Notes under the pieces: model-generated
Told to the model about the DNA's origin: nothing
The model's input: the letters and a program-made list of their open reading frames with translations, nothing else
Databases searched by the model: none
Origin: Craterostigma plantagineum
Taxonomy: Eukaryota > Streptophyta > Magnoliopsida > Lamiales > Linderniaceae
Assembly (NCBI GenBank): GCA_027422505.1
Contig: JAPQWV010000479.1
Span: 383,001 to 447,000, forward strand
Length of the DNA: 64,000 bases
Direction of reading: 5' to 3'
In this document: in pieces, positions 32,139 to 48,119 of the stretch
How the letters are laid out: each line of letters opens with the position of its first letter
Position numbering within the stretch: position 1 is the first letter of the stretch
Position numbers and translations under genes: made by a program

Positions 32139-33274
32139 TATATACGCATACACACCTCATGGAGAGAAGCGAACTTGGAAGAAGAGAGCTCACTATCATC
32201 AACCGATTAAAAAGACATCCTCTCTGTTGAAGGCCACATACACGCACACACACGGCAGAACAGAGAGGGCTGCGAGACTTGGGCAGCACCTGAAGCTCGT
32301 TGCACAGCAGATTGAGCAAGCACAACCACAGGCCAAATCGGGGCAGTTCACGGGGCAGCAGACGTGCTGAAATTCTGTGACAGCAGCCGCACGTACGAAG
32401 CTATTCTGGTCCAGATCAAGGCAGCAACAAGGCGCTAGCAATGGGTGAAACCAATAGCTGAGCATAAGGAAGAAAGTTAGAGTTGCTTTTGGTTGAATCG
32501 CTTGATGAAAGAGAGAACGATGTAGCTAGGCTGTCACGTGGGCTGAAATTTCTTGTTGGGCTTGGGCTGATTTTCTTTGGATGGCTTGGGCTCAAATTCC
32601 TTGGTGTAGGGCAGCGAGCGCGAAGGAGCAGTTTAGCTTTCGAACGGTTGTAAGTGACTTGCTTTCTATGTATCTTTGTACTTCGATTATTATGTCTCAT
32701 AGCTGGACTTATCGTAGTTGAAGTACCTTGATTTATAATATTGTGAGATTATTGTTCTTATTCGTGAACGCGTGAGTATTCGTTTAGCCTTGAATTTATT
32801 TTAGTTGATGAACTTAGTTTGATTACATAGTTAGAAATGTTTAATTAATCTAGGTGAGTCCATGGCTAATTAAAATGACAAATCCGTAATGTTTGTTTGT
32901 TTTAATAAGTAGCGAAAGATATTCAACTTCTCTAACCTAGGTACGTGTAAGTTATATTGTAGTTTATGCGATTTGATTTTAACAGACCAACGTCGTTTCC
33001 TTCGAGCGTCGTCTTCTGAGCGAGTTAGTCAATAATCGGGTCTCTTTAACTGATTATGCTTATGTGTACACGTTATTTAGGAATCTATGATCGATTATAT
33101 AAATCAAGGTGGCGAACGGTTACTTCAACTATTATTTTATAGTCATTAGTTTCTATATTTCCTTCGTCTGTTCTTAGTTTAATTTCGCTTCTATATTAAT
33201 CTATTTTCAAAAATATATTTTCGTTTATAATTCCTTTAGTTTTGATTTCCGGTTGAAAAACTAAAAAAACCCCC

Positions 33275-33275
<1 letters not shown>

Positions 33276-33342
<67 letters not shown>

Positions 33343-33353
33343 TACTACTACTA

Positions 33354-33404
<51 letters not shown>
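33276..33404. repeat. (TTA)n microsatellite
   Basis: About 129 bases of TTA repeats, interrupted once by ACTACTACTACTA. The open frame of poly-Asn and poly-Ile on the minus strand is an artefact of the repeat. Confidence 0.97.
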
Positions 33405-33524
33405 CGATCGAATTTTGATATAGTAGTAAATCAACCATCTTACCTGTGGAGACGCTTACTTTCGCTATACTCATCAGTAATGTTATAAATTTTATTTTTG
33501 GCCGTTTACGACGCGACCAGTGTT

Positions 33525-33832
33525 CTTTCGGTTATAACCGAACCGAACCGAACTTTCGGTTAACCGAAAGTTCGGTTCGAGAATTTTATAAACCGAAAAT
33601 GGAACCGAAATATTTCGGTTCGGTTTCAGTTTTTGCCGAATTTTTTCGGTTCGGTTCGATTCGGTTAACCGACCAAAAACTGATGTTTAATAAAAATAAT
33701 AAAAATAATATATAAACATGATTTATATTATAAAAATACTATCATATATAGAATTGTATAAAAATTTAATTTACCTAATATTTCCATATTTTATTTAATA
33801 TGTTAAAATGATTTAAATTATAAAAATATATT

Positions 33833-33872
<40 letters not shown>

Positions 33873-34143
33873 ATAAAATTTTGATATAAGTAATATTTTT
33901 CATATTTCATAACAGATGGTGGATATATTATAATATAAAACATGTAATAATATATGACTTATATTTTATATTAAGTGTAATCATAATAATTTGTGTATAG
34001 AAAAATAAAAAATAATAATAATAATTCGGTTTTTTCGGTTCGGTTCGGTTCGATTACCGAAGTAATAAACCAAAACCGAACCGAATTATTTTCGGTTATC
34101 AAAATGAAAACCGAATACCGAACCGAACCGAATTATTTTGGCC
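33525..34143. mobile_element. CGGTT-rich MITE-like element
   Basis: Both ends are dense in TTCGGTT/AACCGAA words in inverted orientation (left AACCGAACCGAACCGAAC, right ACCGAACCGAACCGAATT), with an AT-rich core. This is a common plant repeat type. A clean target duplication was not found, so the boundaries are approximate. Confidence 0.6.
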
Positions 34144-34879
34144 AACGTCACCATATGGGTGGCACATGCATATTCTAGCAGTCGATAGTTAGTTTACAGT
34201 CCATGATCTAGGTACGGTGACGGGCTCGTCTGACTCTCAACTGGGAGCCCAGTTTGAGGGAAGAGATGGCCACCCACGCGTCATTTATGTGATTACGTGA
34301 ATGTCGTTGACGTTGTTGTTATTTTTCATGGTAGGTCGTTGTCGTATTCGTCATATGAGTCTACATTTACTTTATTGTGGTATCATCGTTGATGTTACGC
34401 TTTCTGGGAGGAAAGGTGTATTCGTATTATCTTCTCACTGAGCTTGTGGTTTGCTCACCCCATATATATAATCTTCCTTCCTAGGTTGTTAGTATTTTTT
34501 TTATCGGATGTTGCCTTTTTGATATCATCGTTCCGCTGCAATCTCTTCCACTTTCGATATAGTATCTTCTTTTGGCGCTGGATCCATTGGCGGGAATATT
34601 TTTTGAAGTAAATTTTGTTTGTGCATTTATTCCTTCGTTGATCGTATGTCGTGATCTTTGATATTTTGTACAAACTCGTCCTTGATATATATAAATATGT
34701 TCTTTTGACTTTTTTTTGCATTTTCTTGTTATTCTACGACAAACGAGTTGATATCCAGCCTTGCGTTTATTTATAAACGCGGCGACTGTCGCACCAATGA
34801 CGCGGGTCGGGACGTGACAATTATCAATTGACGGACGAAATCAATTATATTTATGTTTAAGAGGGGCTAGAGCCTTAAG

Positions 34880-35525
34880 ATTAGATTGAGAAGAGAGACA
34901 ATTATTAAAAATCCGTAAAATTTGATTTTAATTCATAGAATTTGGGCTTATGCCGTGCGGTTTAAATGTGACCCGATTCAGGTTGAGTCGGTGACTGGCA
35001 ATAAATTAAAATGCTTTTGAGGACAAAGCATAGTGAAAAATAGATAAGAGCAGAGAGGAGAGAGATCAGACCGGTTGAGAGAAAAAAAAATCGAAAAACA
35101 AGAAAAAGTAAAACGATACGCTGAGATCGGAAAAGTATCGCGATACAATTGATTCTTCTGCCTCTGTAGGTGCGTTCTCTCAATTTCTCGTCTAATATCA
35201 TCGTCGATACTCCGTAGTCGTATCGTATGAGCTGATTGCGTCTTAGGTTGCGGATTCTCGATTCATCGTGCTTGTAGTTTGTTGTAGATCGTGGTGTTTA
35301 GTATTATTTCTTCTATACTGCTCTGCTTTGATTTTTGAATCTGTGTTATTGTTTGTTCTCTTTATTCGGATGCTATTGCGCTTGTTCTTAGGGTTTGGTC
35401 TAGGTCTTCGGTGCTCTTTATATTAATTGTTCATCTCGATTTGTTTGTTACTCTTTTATCTTTTTTTTTTAATTATCCTTTGTGATAATTTAGGCTGCCC
35501 TATCGACGTTGGTTTGGCAGAGAAG
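34880..35525 (+). promoter_or_regulatory. Promoter and 5' UTR region of CUL1
   Basis: Purine-rich and CT-rich leader-like sequence lies at 35040-35200. A possible leader intron could start after 35170 (CTGTAG-GTGCG) and end near 35491 (ATAATTTAG). No gene is seen in the promoter part. Confidence 0.4.
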
Positions 35526-40258
<4,733 letters not shown>

Positions 40259-40657
40259 TAAGCTATTCTAATCACTGTACATCGTGCGTGCAACTTTACT
40301 TTCTTCTCTCATTACTGCGTTGTACATTTTGCCGAATATCTATCCATCCATACGTTTAGGATATTGTTTCGGCTGGCATTTAGGTGTCAAACATTTGAGA
40401 CTGTAGTCTATGGGCAAAACTTAATTTCAGTTTCATGCCTTGAGCAATGCTTTGCACCTTTTTGTTTTCTTACCCATTTCAGCAGCTTCCATGTTGAACT
40501 TTGTCAATAATGAGGTTTTCCCTTCACATTGAACTTAATCGGAATATGGAGACTATGATGCCATAGAAGTATCCTTGAGTAATCAATTGTTTGGTCTCAA
40601 ATCTCAACCATGTTTCTTTCTCAACCATTTCATCTATTGGCAAGAAAAAGGCACGAC

Positions 40658-40699
<42 letters not shown>

Positions 40700-40818
40700 A
40701 TACAGTGAACTTAGAGAGCTACTTGGATTGAAACACCCAGCTTTATTCCTCGTTCTTACATCTTCTCTCACATGTAGCAGCCCAGGCCATAGAGGTTGAT
40801 TTATGTATATATGCATAT
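40259..40818. other. Convergent intergenic region with (GA)n tract
   Basis: This is the 3' UTRs of CUL1 and of the minus-strand kinase. A (GA)n microsatellite of about 35 bases lies at 40662-40696. No other feature. Confidence 0.6.
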
Positions 40819-42513
40819 TCAATTGGTGAAAAGTTCGCTCCCAAGCGTAACAGTCGTAGTTCCTTCGCCCATGACCGTCGTTCGACTGACCTCCATTTCG
40901 AGTATCTGCTCAATCTCAGCCGCCACGATCTCCATTCTTGGCCTATCATTCCCAGGAAAGCTCAAGCACTTCAGCATTAGCCTTAAAAAATCCCTCATTC
41001 CCTCTGCAGTGAAGCTTCCACTCATTCGACGATCCACTAATTCGTCCGAACTCAGCTTCTCTCTCACCTTTCCAAATATACAGAAAACAAAAAACAAAAA
41101 AAGCCAGGATCTTTGCTCAAGTACTGTGCTGATGATGAAGGAAATGCTTGATTTATATATAAGCATACCCATTGGGTGATGCTTTCGTTGGATCGAAAGG
41201 CTTCTGCTTCATCAGTGGCATCCTTCCCATATACGAGCTCTAGCATGAAAATCCCAAAGCTGTACACATCGTTCGCTTCGGCGAACGTATCCTCTAATCC
41301 CAACCTGGGATTGAAATTCATTGAATTGTTTACAATCAATCAATCCATATACTGATTGGTGTCAAGAACTCAGACAATGGATTAAGTTGGGTTTTTTTAC
41401 GCTGGATCTCTAAAAGGGTTGAAAGAAGAAGACGATGCTGCCATTGATGCACCTTCTTCTTCCATGTTTTCTTGTAGCAGCAGTTTGGACAAGCCTGCAT
41501 CCGCAACTTTAGGCATGAAATTCTCGTCAACCAACACATTAGCTGTCTTAAAGTTACGGTGCATTACCGAGGGTTGAACGCCGTGTAAATGAGCTAAACC
41601 TGCCACCAACAAAGAGGGCCATCCGTTATTAAGCAAAAGTTCTTTCTGTAACAGATGTTTTTCTTGATGATTTTTACCCACCTTTAGCTGCTCCAATGGC
41701 TATAGGCAGCCTCTGTTTGAACTCTAGCTTCGATTTGATTCCCTCCTTCCCTGCGTTTAAGACAAGAACGATCAGCTCGTTCTATGTCTGAAAATAGCCG
41801 ACGATCAAAAGCTTGTATTGGGATCAAAGAAAAGGAGGGAGAGACCATATAAGTGATTGGAGATGCTTCCATTGGGCAAGAACTCGAAAACAAGAAACTG
41901 GGATCCCTTCTCTTGACAGTAACCTAAGAGGGTAACTAAATTTCGATGTCGAATCGACGATAAATGCGCTGCCTGGGAATGATTTCAAAAGGAAATGAAT
42001 TAACTGTCTACTATCGTAGTTTTTTCTATTTATTTCGAATTCCTTTCGTATCAAGTACCTCTCTCACAAACTCTGGCTTAGGATTACCTATCCGTTTCTT
42101 GACAGCAACTACGCTTCCATCGCAGAGCAATCCTTTGTAAACGAGGCCGAAGCTTCCAACTCCAATGAGTGTACTATCGTCGAAATGCCTAGTCGCCTTT
42201 TCGAGCTCTTCGACATTGAAATTCCTCGCTGTAAGTGGGCCCGTTTCGCTTGTAGTAACTGCATAAGGGGACACATAGTTTGGGTTCACGGCTTGAGATT
42301 TTCACAATGCAGTTTCATTAAAGGAAGAACAAAGTTTAGGTAGCTTTTATTACCAGCATTAGATGGATCAGAGGAGCCATTTTCTGAATCTTGGTTTGAG
42401 GATTTCTTACAACGTGAGATGTATAAACATACGATCAAACTGATGAGGCCTATGAGCAATAAGGCCCCTCCAATGCTTCCAATTAAAACTGCTAGTGAAG
42501 TTGCCATAATCAT
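40819..42513 (-). CDS. Membrane-anchored kinase-like protein, probable pseudokinase, seven exons
   Basis: Exons on the minus strand: 42513-42354, 42291-42059, 41972-41846, 41750-41682, 41599-41401, 41304-41169 and 41067-40819. They join in phase to 390 residues. The N terminus is a transmembrane segment (SLAVLIGSIGGALLLIGLIS) with a short outside part, followed by CKKSS. The kinase domain has FNVEELEKATRHFDDSTLIG, a glycine loop GVGSFGLVYKG and the VAVKK lysine. The catalytic loop reads V-MHRNFKTANVL, so Asp is replaced by Asn, and the metal site reads VADAGLSKL, DAG for DFG. The end is TVMGEGTTTVTLGSELFTN. I recall that plant relatives share these changes, so they are probably a family trait rather than decay. 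Role is unknown, and signalling as a pseudokinase receptor is inferred. It is convergent with CUL1. Confidence 0.9.
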
Positions 42514-43410
42514 CACTTATCTTTTTTCTGGGGCAGATCTGAACATTTGAGCCTGATAATGTAATGTATCTAAAAGCGAAGGGCTGATTAGACTGCACCT
42601 ATTACACTCATCTTTCATCTACTTTTTTTCATGTAATAATTCACAGAGACATGTGTGCCTCTGAATGATCTCTACCAAAAGCTATTCTTTTTTTCTTTGG
42701 GATCTCAGAAATAATAAAGGGTTCTGCTGATCCTTTGGACTTGATTATAAGGGGAGGAAAGAAAATTTTATTTTTTATTTTTATCTTACTTTCTTTGATG
42801 CAAGCCCAATCCCTATTGCAGGACAACTCACACAGCTCTTCTTTTTTCCATTGGTACCCCACTGTGTTGTCCCAATCTGCAGGGATGTAATGAAATGTAA
42901 GAAAATATGAAAAACTGTGTTCTCCCTTGTAGTAGTAGTAGTTTAGGACATTGTTTTCACCTTGCAAAACATTCCCTGAATAAGCATTGCTTGGTTGGAT
43001 ATTTAACCTTCCTCTGACCTGTATTATATGTGTGTGTGTGTGTTTATATATAAGAGAAAGGACTCAATATTCTTTCCTACTGCAAGCTTGTGTTATTTCA
43101 CAGATTCCATACAGCTCATAGTCCTTTTGTTTCTTGTGTATTTTTAAGAACCAACAAACGATTCTTTTGTTACGTTGGATGGGTGGGTGCTTTTGAAGTT
43201 ATCATTACAATCTCTCTGTCTTTTTTCTTTTTTATTTGAGATTTAGACAGAACAGTAAAATCCCACATCGCATGTGAGTGAAGTAGTAACTGTCGGAAAC
43301 ATTTTTTATCCTCAAAAGGATTTTGGATAGTGATGATTTTCTGACCTTTTTATGGCAAAGATTGAGCTTTTAACTCCTAAACTAAAACCTTTTAAAAAAA
43401 AAAAAACTGT
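42514..43410. other. Upstream region of the kinase-like gene
   Basis: Promoter and 5' UTR of the minus-strand gene presumably lie here. A 108-residue open frame at 42641-42967 has no family resemblance. A short (TG)n tract lies near 43029-43043. Confidence 0.4.
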
Positions 43411-43978
43411 TAAAATAAAGGGTTTATTGTGAGTCAGGCCCTGATAATATTTTAAACTAGTATTCAGGCCCCAATAAAGTTCCATTTAGTGTGAATGACC
43501 TACTTTTCAAAACTCATAGAGAAAAATACCCAAACTATGCGATATGACATATATACTCTCTCTAACAGATTGGAAATTTACAAACATTTGCCATCGTCTT
43601 CTCCAACGAGCGATTTTCTGTGCAAGCTCGAATCCTCTCAAAAAAATCTTCAACCTCGATATGTATTTCTAATTTCTCAGCTTTAATCGTAAGAAATCGT
43701 TGACATTGTAACCGAAAATGATAAACATCAAATCGCTGAGATTGAAAAAAATATTCAAAAAATCTATGGAAGCTAATTACAGAAAAAAATGATAAACACA
43801 AATAACAGAAATCGTTAGCCAAAAATATCAAAGTTTATGATCAAATATGTTGAAATTATTGTTAATTTGATCGTTGGTATGATTTGTATATCTAATTTGC
43901 AGCTTTAATCGTCAGAAATAACGAATATAGCAAAAAATAACAAATACCTTATGGATAATAACAAATGTTGACATAGAC

Positions 43979-44760
43979 GTAACACATCGCTGAACGGTAA
44001 TAACGCATTGTTTGTCGTAAATAACACATTCTGTATACACGTAATGGATCAAAAGGAATAAAACGAAAATCACAAACGACACTAAAAACAGATGAAAACT
44101 GCATAAATCTCCGCGTTATTGACTCAATAAGGTAAAATAGACCTCAATTTCTCATGGGTACCTCAAATTTATACCGATTGTTGCAAGAAACGGATATTAT
44201 ATTTTCCCTAAATCGTGTAAAAAAGAAATACTTATAACATAAGAAAAAATAACAAATATCTTATGGTTAATAACTGATATTGACTTAGAAGTAACACGTC
44301 GCTGAAAGGTAATAACTCATTTGTCTGTCGTAAATAACACATTCTGTACAACCAATGGATCGGGAGAAAAAGAACAAAAATCACAAACGACACTAAAAAC
44401 AGATGAAAACTGCATAAATCACGTCGTTATTGACTCAATAAGATAAAATAGACCTCAATTTCTCATGGGTACCTCGAATTTATACCGAATAGTTGCAAGA
44501 AACGAATATTATATTTTTCCTAAATCGTGTAAAAAATAAATACTTATAATATAGCAAAAAAACAAATGTCTTATGGTTAATAACAAATTTTGACCTAAAA
44601 GTAACACGTCGCTAAAATGTAATAACGCATTGTTTGTCGTAAATAACACAGTCTGTATACAAGTAATGGATCGAAAGGAATAAAATGAAAATCACAAACG
44701 ACACTAAAAACAAATGGAAAACTGCATAAATCTCATTGTTTGTGACTAAATAAAGTTTTT
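43979..44760. repeat. First array of a ~312-bp tandem repeat
   Basis: Units begin GTAACAC(A/G)TCGCTGAA near 43979, 44291 and 44601. Each unit contains ACATTCTGTATACA, AATCACAAACGACACTAAAA, GTTATTGACTCAATAAG and TTTCTCATGGGTACCTC. Identity between units is about 85-90%. Short minus-strand open frames recur in each unit and are shadows of the repeat. Confidence 0.92.
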
Positions 44761-45596
44761 CCGTCCTCAATTTCAGATGGGTCTTACTAATAAAGACGAA
44801 TTTTTTATGTATCGAATGAATTCGTTCTTCCACCCCCAAATAAAAATTTCGTCCAAAAATCGATTTAATATCAACTTTAACGGCCGAACAAGGTAAAGGC
44901 GACTGAATAAGATAAAATCGAATCAAACGAGTCTTAATATTAAAAGAAAAAGTAAGTCGGTAACCATGAAATTGAGAAAATTTTAGCTTTCTCTAAGACT
45001 AAAATGTTTTTTAAGTGAGTAACAGTTTACACAACAAATATAACACATTTACATGTAAAAAAAACACTTCATTGAGAATATTCTAGAAGGTTCTACCGTC
45101 AGAGAATTTAACAGAATTGTCAGAGCATATTTACAGGACTTTCTCAAAATTGTACTACATTAATTGGAAATAATAACACACGTTAGGTTAAAAAAAACAA
45201 CTCGAACTTAATTAATAACACACTGATCAATACTGATACCTCATAAATGTTATTTAGTACCACGTCAATAATTCGATTAATTCGTACAAAAATACACTTT
45301 TATTTGGATGTTTAATATGGATGTTCATGTAAATATATAATTTGATGAAGTTTAATCACCACATTCCTTTAAAATACACATTAGGCGAAATTTGATGTCA
45401 ATAGACGAATGTTGATCTCAATTGATATATAAACATGTAGTCCTCCATTGTAGAACATAGACTATCACCTCTTTCAATGGAACATAACATTATAAATTGC
45501 ACCACAAACATGTTCAAACGTCAACAGTAAGTACTAATAACATTTATAGACCACAAATATAAAATACTAAGCTCAAAACCCTAAATCCGAGGCCCG

Positions 45597-45622
45597 AAAC
45601 CCTAAACCCTAAACCCTAAACC
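45597..45622. repeat. Short interstitial telomere-type repeat (CCCTAAA)n
   Basis: Three perfect CCCTAAA units followed by degenerate CCCGAACCCC. Related words (AACCCTAAATCC, CCGTAAGTCCTAAACCCC) lie on both sides to about 45750. It sits between the two tandem arrays. Confidence 0.85.
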
Positions 45623-45832
45623 CCGAACCCCAAAATTTTTTTAAGGTTGTATCTTATACTGCACAAGTCGTGGATCATTCTCCCAAAATTTGATGTCGTA
45701 AACCCTTAATCTTAACCTCGAACCCGTAAGTCCTAAACCCCAAAAACTACCCAAAAACCCTAGCGCATAGAAGATAACAAATTATCCAGAAAATAACACT
45801 GTCTTCAGGATACTAACAAATGTTGGCTCAGA

Positions 45833-46980
45833 AATAACAAAACACTGAAAAGTAATAACGCATCGTTTGTCGTAAACAACACATTTTGTGTACAAATAAT
45901 GGATCGAGATAAAAAGAACGAAAATGACAAACGACACTAAAAAACAGATGAAAACTGCATAAATCACGTCGTTATTGACTCAATAAGGTAAAATAGACCT
46001 CAATTTCTCATGGGTACCTCGAATTTATACCGATTAGTTGCAAGAAACGTATATTATATTTTCCCTAAATCGTGTAAAAAAGAAATACTTATAACATAGC
46101 AAAAAATAACAAATGTCTTATGGTTAATAACAAATTTTGACTTAGAAGTAACACGTCGCTGAAAGGTACTAACACATTGTTTGTCGTAAATAACACAGTC
46201 TGTATACAAGTAATGGATCGAAAGGAATAAAACGAAAATCACAAACGACACTAAAAAACAAGATGAAAAGTGCATTAATCACGTCGTCATTGACTCAATA
46301 AGGTAAGATAGACCTCAATTTCTCATGGGTACCTCGAATTTATACCGATTAGTTGCAAGAAACGGGTATTATATTTTCCCTAAATCGTGTAAAAAGAAAT
46401 ACTTATAACATAACCAAAAATAACAAATGTCTTACGGTTAATAACAAATGTTGAGTTAGAAGTAACACGTCGCAGAAAGGTAATAACGCCTTCTTTGTCG
46501 TAAATAACACATTCTGTATACAAGTAATGGATCGAAAGGGAAAACGAAAATCTCAAATGACACTAAAAAACATCATGAAAAGTGCATTAATCACGTCGTC
46601 ATTGACTCAATAAGGTAAAATAGACCTCAATTTCTCATGGGTACCTCGAATTTATACCGATTAGTTGCAAGAAACGTATATTATATTTTCCCTAAATCGT
46701 GTAAAAAAGAAATACTTATAACATAGCAAAAAATAACAAATGTCTTACGGTTAATAACAAATGTTGACTGAGAAGTAACACGTCGCAGAAAGGTAATAAC
46801 GCCTTCTTTGTCGTAAATAACACATTCTGTATACAACTAATGGATCGAAAGGGAGAAAATCTCAAATGACACTAAAAAATAGCTGAAAACTGCATAAATC
46901 ACGTCGTTATTGACTCAATAAGGTAAAATAGACCTCAATTTCTCATGGGTACCTCGAATTTATGCCGATTAGTTGCAATT
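45833..46980. repeat. Second array of the ~312-bp tandem repeat
   Basis: Units start near 45833, 46148, 46462 and 46775 (periods 315, 314 and 313) and share the words listed for the first array. The distance from the last start in array one (44601) to the first here (45833) is 1,232 bases, about four periods, though the spacer no longer resembles the repeat. Confidence 0.92.
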
Positions 46981-47598
46981 TATGTCGACATCTAGATTCG
47001 ATTTACCATTATTTTTTCGAATTTGCACCCTAATTAGACAAGCAAATTCTACCCGTGCATCGTCAATATCATAATGAATCCAACATGACATGTCGAATCG
47101 GTTGGATTTGTCAATCGGATTTTTTTGTGCTCGATTCAGTGTAAGAAAAATGAGTTCGAAAAAAATTCTGTTGATAACGTTTTGCAGTAGCAAAGTAACA
47201 CAATGTTGCTGAAAAATAACGTACCTGTTTTGTATAGTAACACTATGCTGTAACTATATAACATATAATGAAGTAAAAGTAACGCTTCATATAAGACCAA
47301 AAATGCACGTCGTGACTTTCGCTGGAAAAAAAGAGCAAAGGGTATTTTTGGGTCCTTTACTCGATTTTTACAAAAAGTGGGTCTCTTAAACTTATTCATT
47401 TTCTGACAGGGTCTGACTGGTAAATGAAAACTTTATGAGGGCCTGAACTGAAATCTTCCCTAAAATAAAACGTATTCTTTTTTAACTTTGACTTTTGCAA
47501 AATAAATTGTAAGAAAAGAAAATTAACTTCCTAGTTCCTACGACCATATCGTACTCCAACTTTCAATTAGCATCCACTTGCCTTATTTTAATCTGATA

Positions 47599-47868
47599 TC
47601 TATTCTTCTATTCTATTATCTAAATTTATATAAAGGGTGTGTCCGACTATAAACTGGCACATTTGGTCTGTCACTTATTAGTAAATATTAATTACTTTAA
47701 CAAAATTTTTATATTACTTCTAAATTTTTTATTTGTTATACTTATATGCATTATTTTTGTTTATATAGTTAAAAATTATATTTTATATATTAAAATTACT
47801 AATAATGAATTATAGAAGTAACATAAATAATTGGAATCACACGCATAGAGTGTGCGAAAACGTACTAG
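47599..47868 (+). mobile_element. Short non-autonomous Helitron
   Basis: After a host A, the 5' end is TCTATTCTTCTATTCTATTA, followed by TATATAAAGGGTGTGTCC. The 3' end is a weak hairpin (CACAC...GTGTG) followed by CGAAAACGTACTAG and a host T at 47869. This 270-bp AT-rich unit fits a plant Helitron of the family seen at 27951-27981. Confidence 0.65.
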
Positions 47869-47973
47869 TTATTAATTATGGTTCCCCACGGCATTTTCAA
47901 TTAAATAAACAAAAAACTAATAATCATTAGCAAAACAAACCGAAAACTAAAAACATTAATAAAATAAGAACTT

Positions 47974-48109
47974 TCGTACTCCTGGAGTACGAATTAGTGT
48001 AATCGTACTCCAAGAATACGAGTTACTACACGCTGGCGCGTGCGTCTAACGTGTAGTAACTCGTACTCCCAGAGTACGAGTTACTGTAATTCGTACTCCA
48101 GGAGTACGA
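47974..48109. repeat. Array of short palindromes, left subterminal region
   Basis: Four palindromes of the form TCGTACTCC-N-GGAGTACGA start at about 47974, 48003, 48061 and 48091, usually followed by ATTA or GTTA. Between the second and third is a larger stem (GTTACTACACG with CGTGTAGTAAC). Confidence 0.88.
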
Positions 48110-48119
48110 TTTAGATCCG

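Larger units (their letters stand above)
29550..33519 (+). mobile_element. Composite Athila-type LTR segment flanked by GTGTT
   Basis: The start TGATAGAATAATAATTACG, the U3 palindromes, the TATA box at 30122 and the leader AAGCGCGAGAGACGGATTAACG match the minus-strand LTR at 1531-2191. A first U5-like end (TTCGATACTCG to GCCTATCGCACG) lies at about 30930-31050. A second U5-like end (CCTGTGGAGACGCTTAC to GCGACCA) lies at about 33440-33519. GTGTT flanks the whole segment (29545-29549 and 33520-33524), so it may have inserted as one unit, perhaps after recombination between unlike LTRs. There is no primer site and no gag or pol. Region 32150-33240 resembles a leader or U5 without coding. Confidence 0.5.
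28295..34819 (+). mobile_element. Solo LTR (chromovirus-like) with ATTAT target duplication, split by nested insertions
   Basis: The left end TATAACATCTGAACTTG (a TGTAACA-type start with G to A change) is preceded by ATTAT (28290-28294). The right end GGGTCGGGACGTGACA at 34819 is followed by ATTAT (34820-34824). The uninterrupted copy of the target at about 28122-28130 has a single ATTAT in the same context (TATA-ATTAT-CAATGAC), which confirms the insertion. Phrases such as GGGGGAGGGACATCGAGA and the GTGGTTTGCTCACCCC near 34450 are typical of plant gypsy/chromovirus LTRs. After removal of inserts (28721-28944 and 29550-33519, with 31553-32138 nested inside the latter, and probably 33525-34143) about 1.7 kb of LTR remains. 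No primer site or internal genes are present. Confidence 0.75.
43420..47460. mobile_element. Non-autonomous Mutator-like element carrying tandem-repeat arrays
   Basis: The 9-bp sequence TAAAATAAA flanks the 4,041-bp element (43411-43419 and 47461-47469). The left end GGGTTTATTGTGAGTCAGG, CCCTGATAATATT pairs with the right end read in reverse (GGGAAGATTTCAGTTCAGG, CCCTCATAAAGTT). A second repeated block (TTCAGGCCCCAATAAAGTT) lies just inside the left end. No transposase is present. The interior is AT-rich and built mainly of a ~312-bp repeat in two arrays, with a 1-kb spacer that holds telomere-type repeats. Confidence 0.75.

Noticed and set aside
32044..32700. Three minus-strand frames of 88-94 residues
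   Set aside because: They overlap a MITE end and retroelement leader DNA and have no family resemblance.
33196..33474. Open frame with poly-Asn and poly-Ile
   Set aside because: It is only the (TTA)n repeat in translation.
42641..42967. 108-residue minus-strand frame upstream of the kinase-like gene as an extra exon
   Set aside because: No family similarity. The kinase-like protein is complete from the transmembrane segment onward, with a good start at 42513.
44612..46275. Repeated minus-strand frames with a hydrophobic SFVIFVLFLSIHYLYT stretch
   Set aside because: The same frame recurs in each 312-bp unit without conservation beyond the repeat and without a start context. It is a shadow of the satellite.
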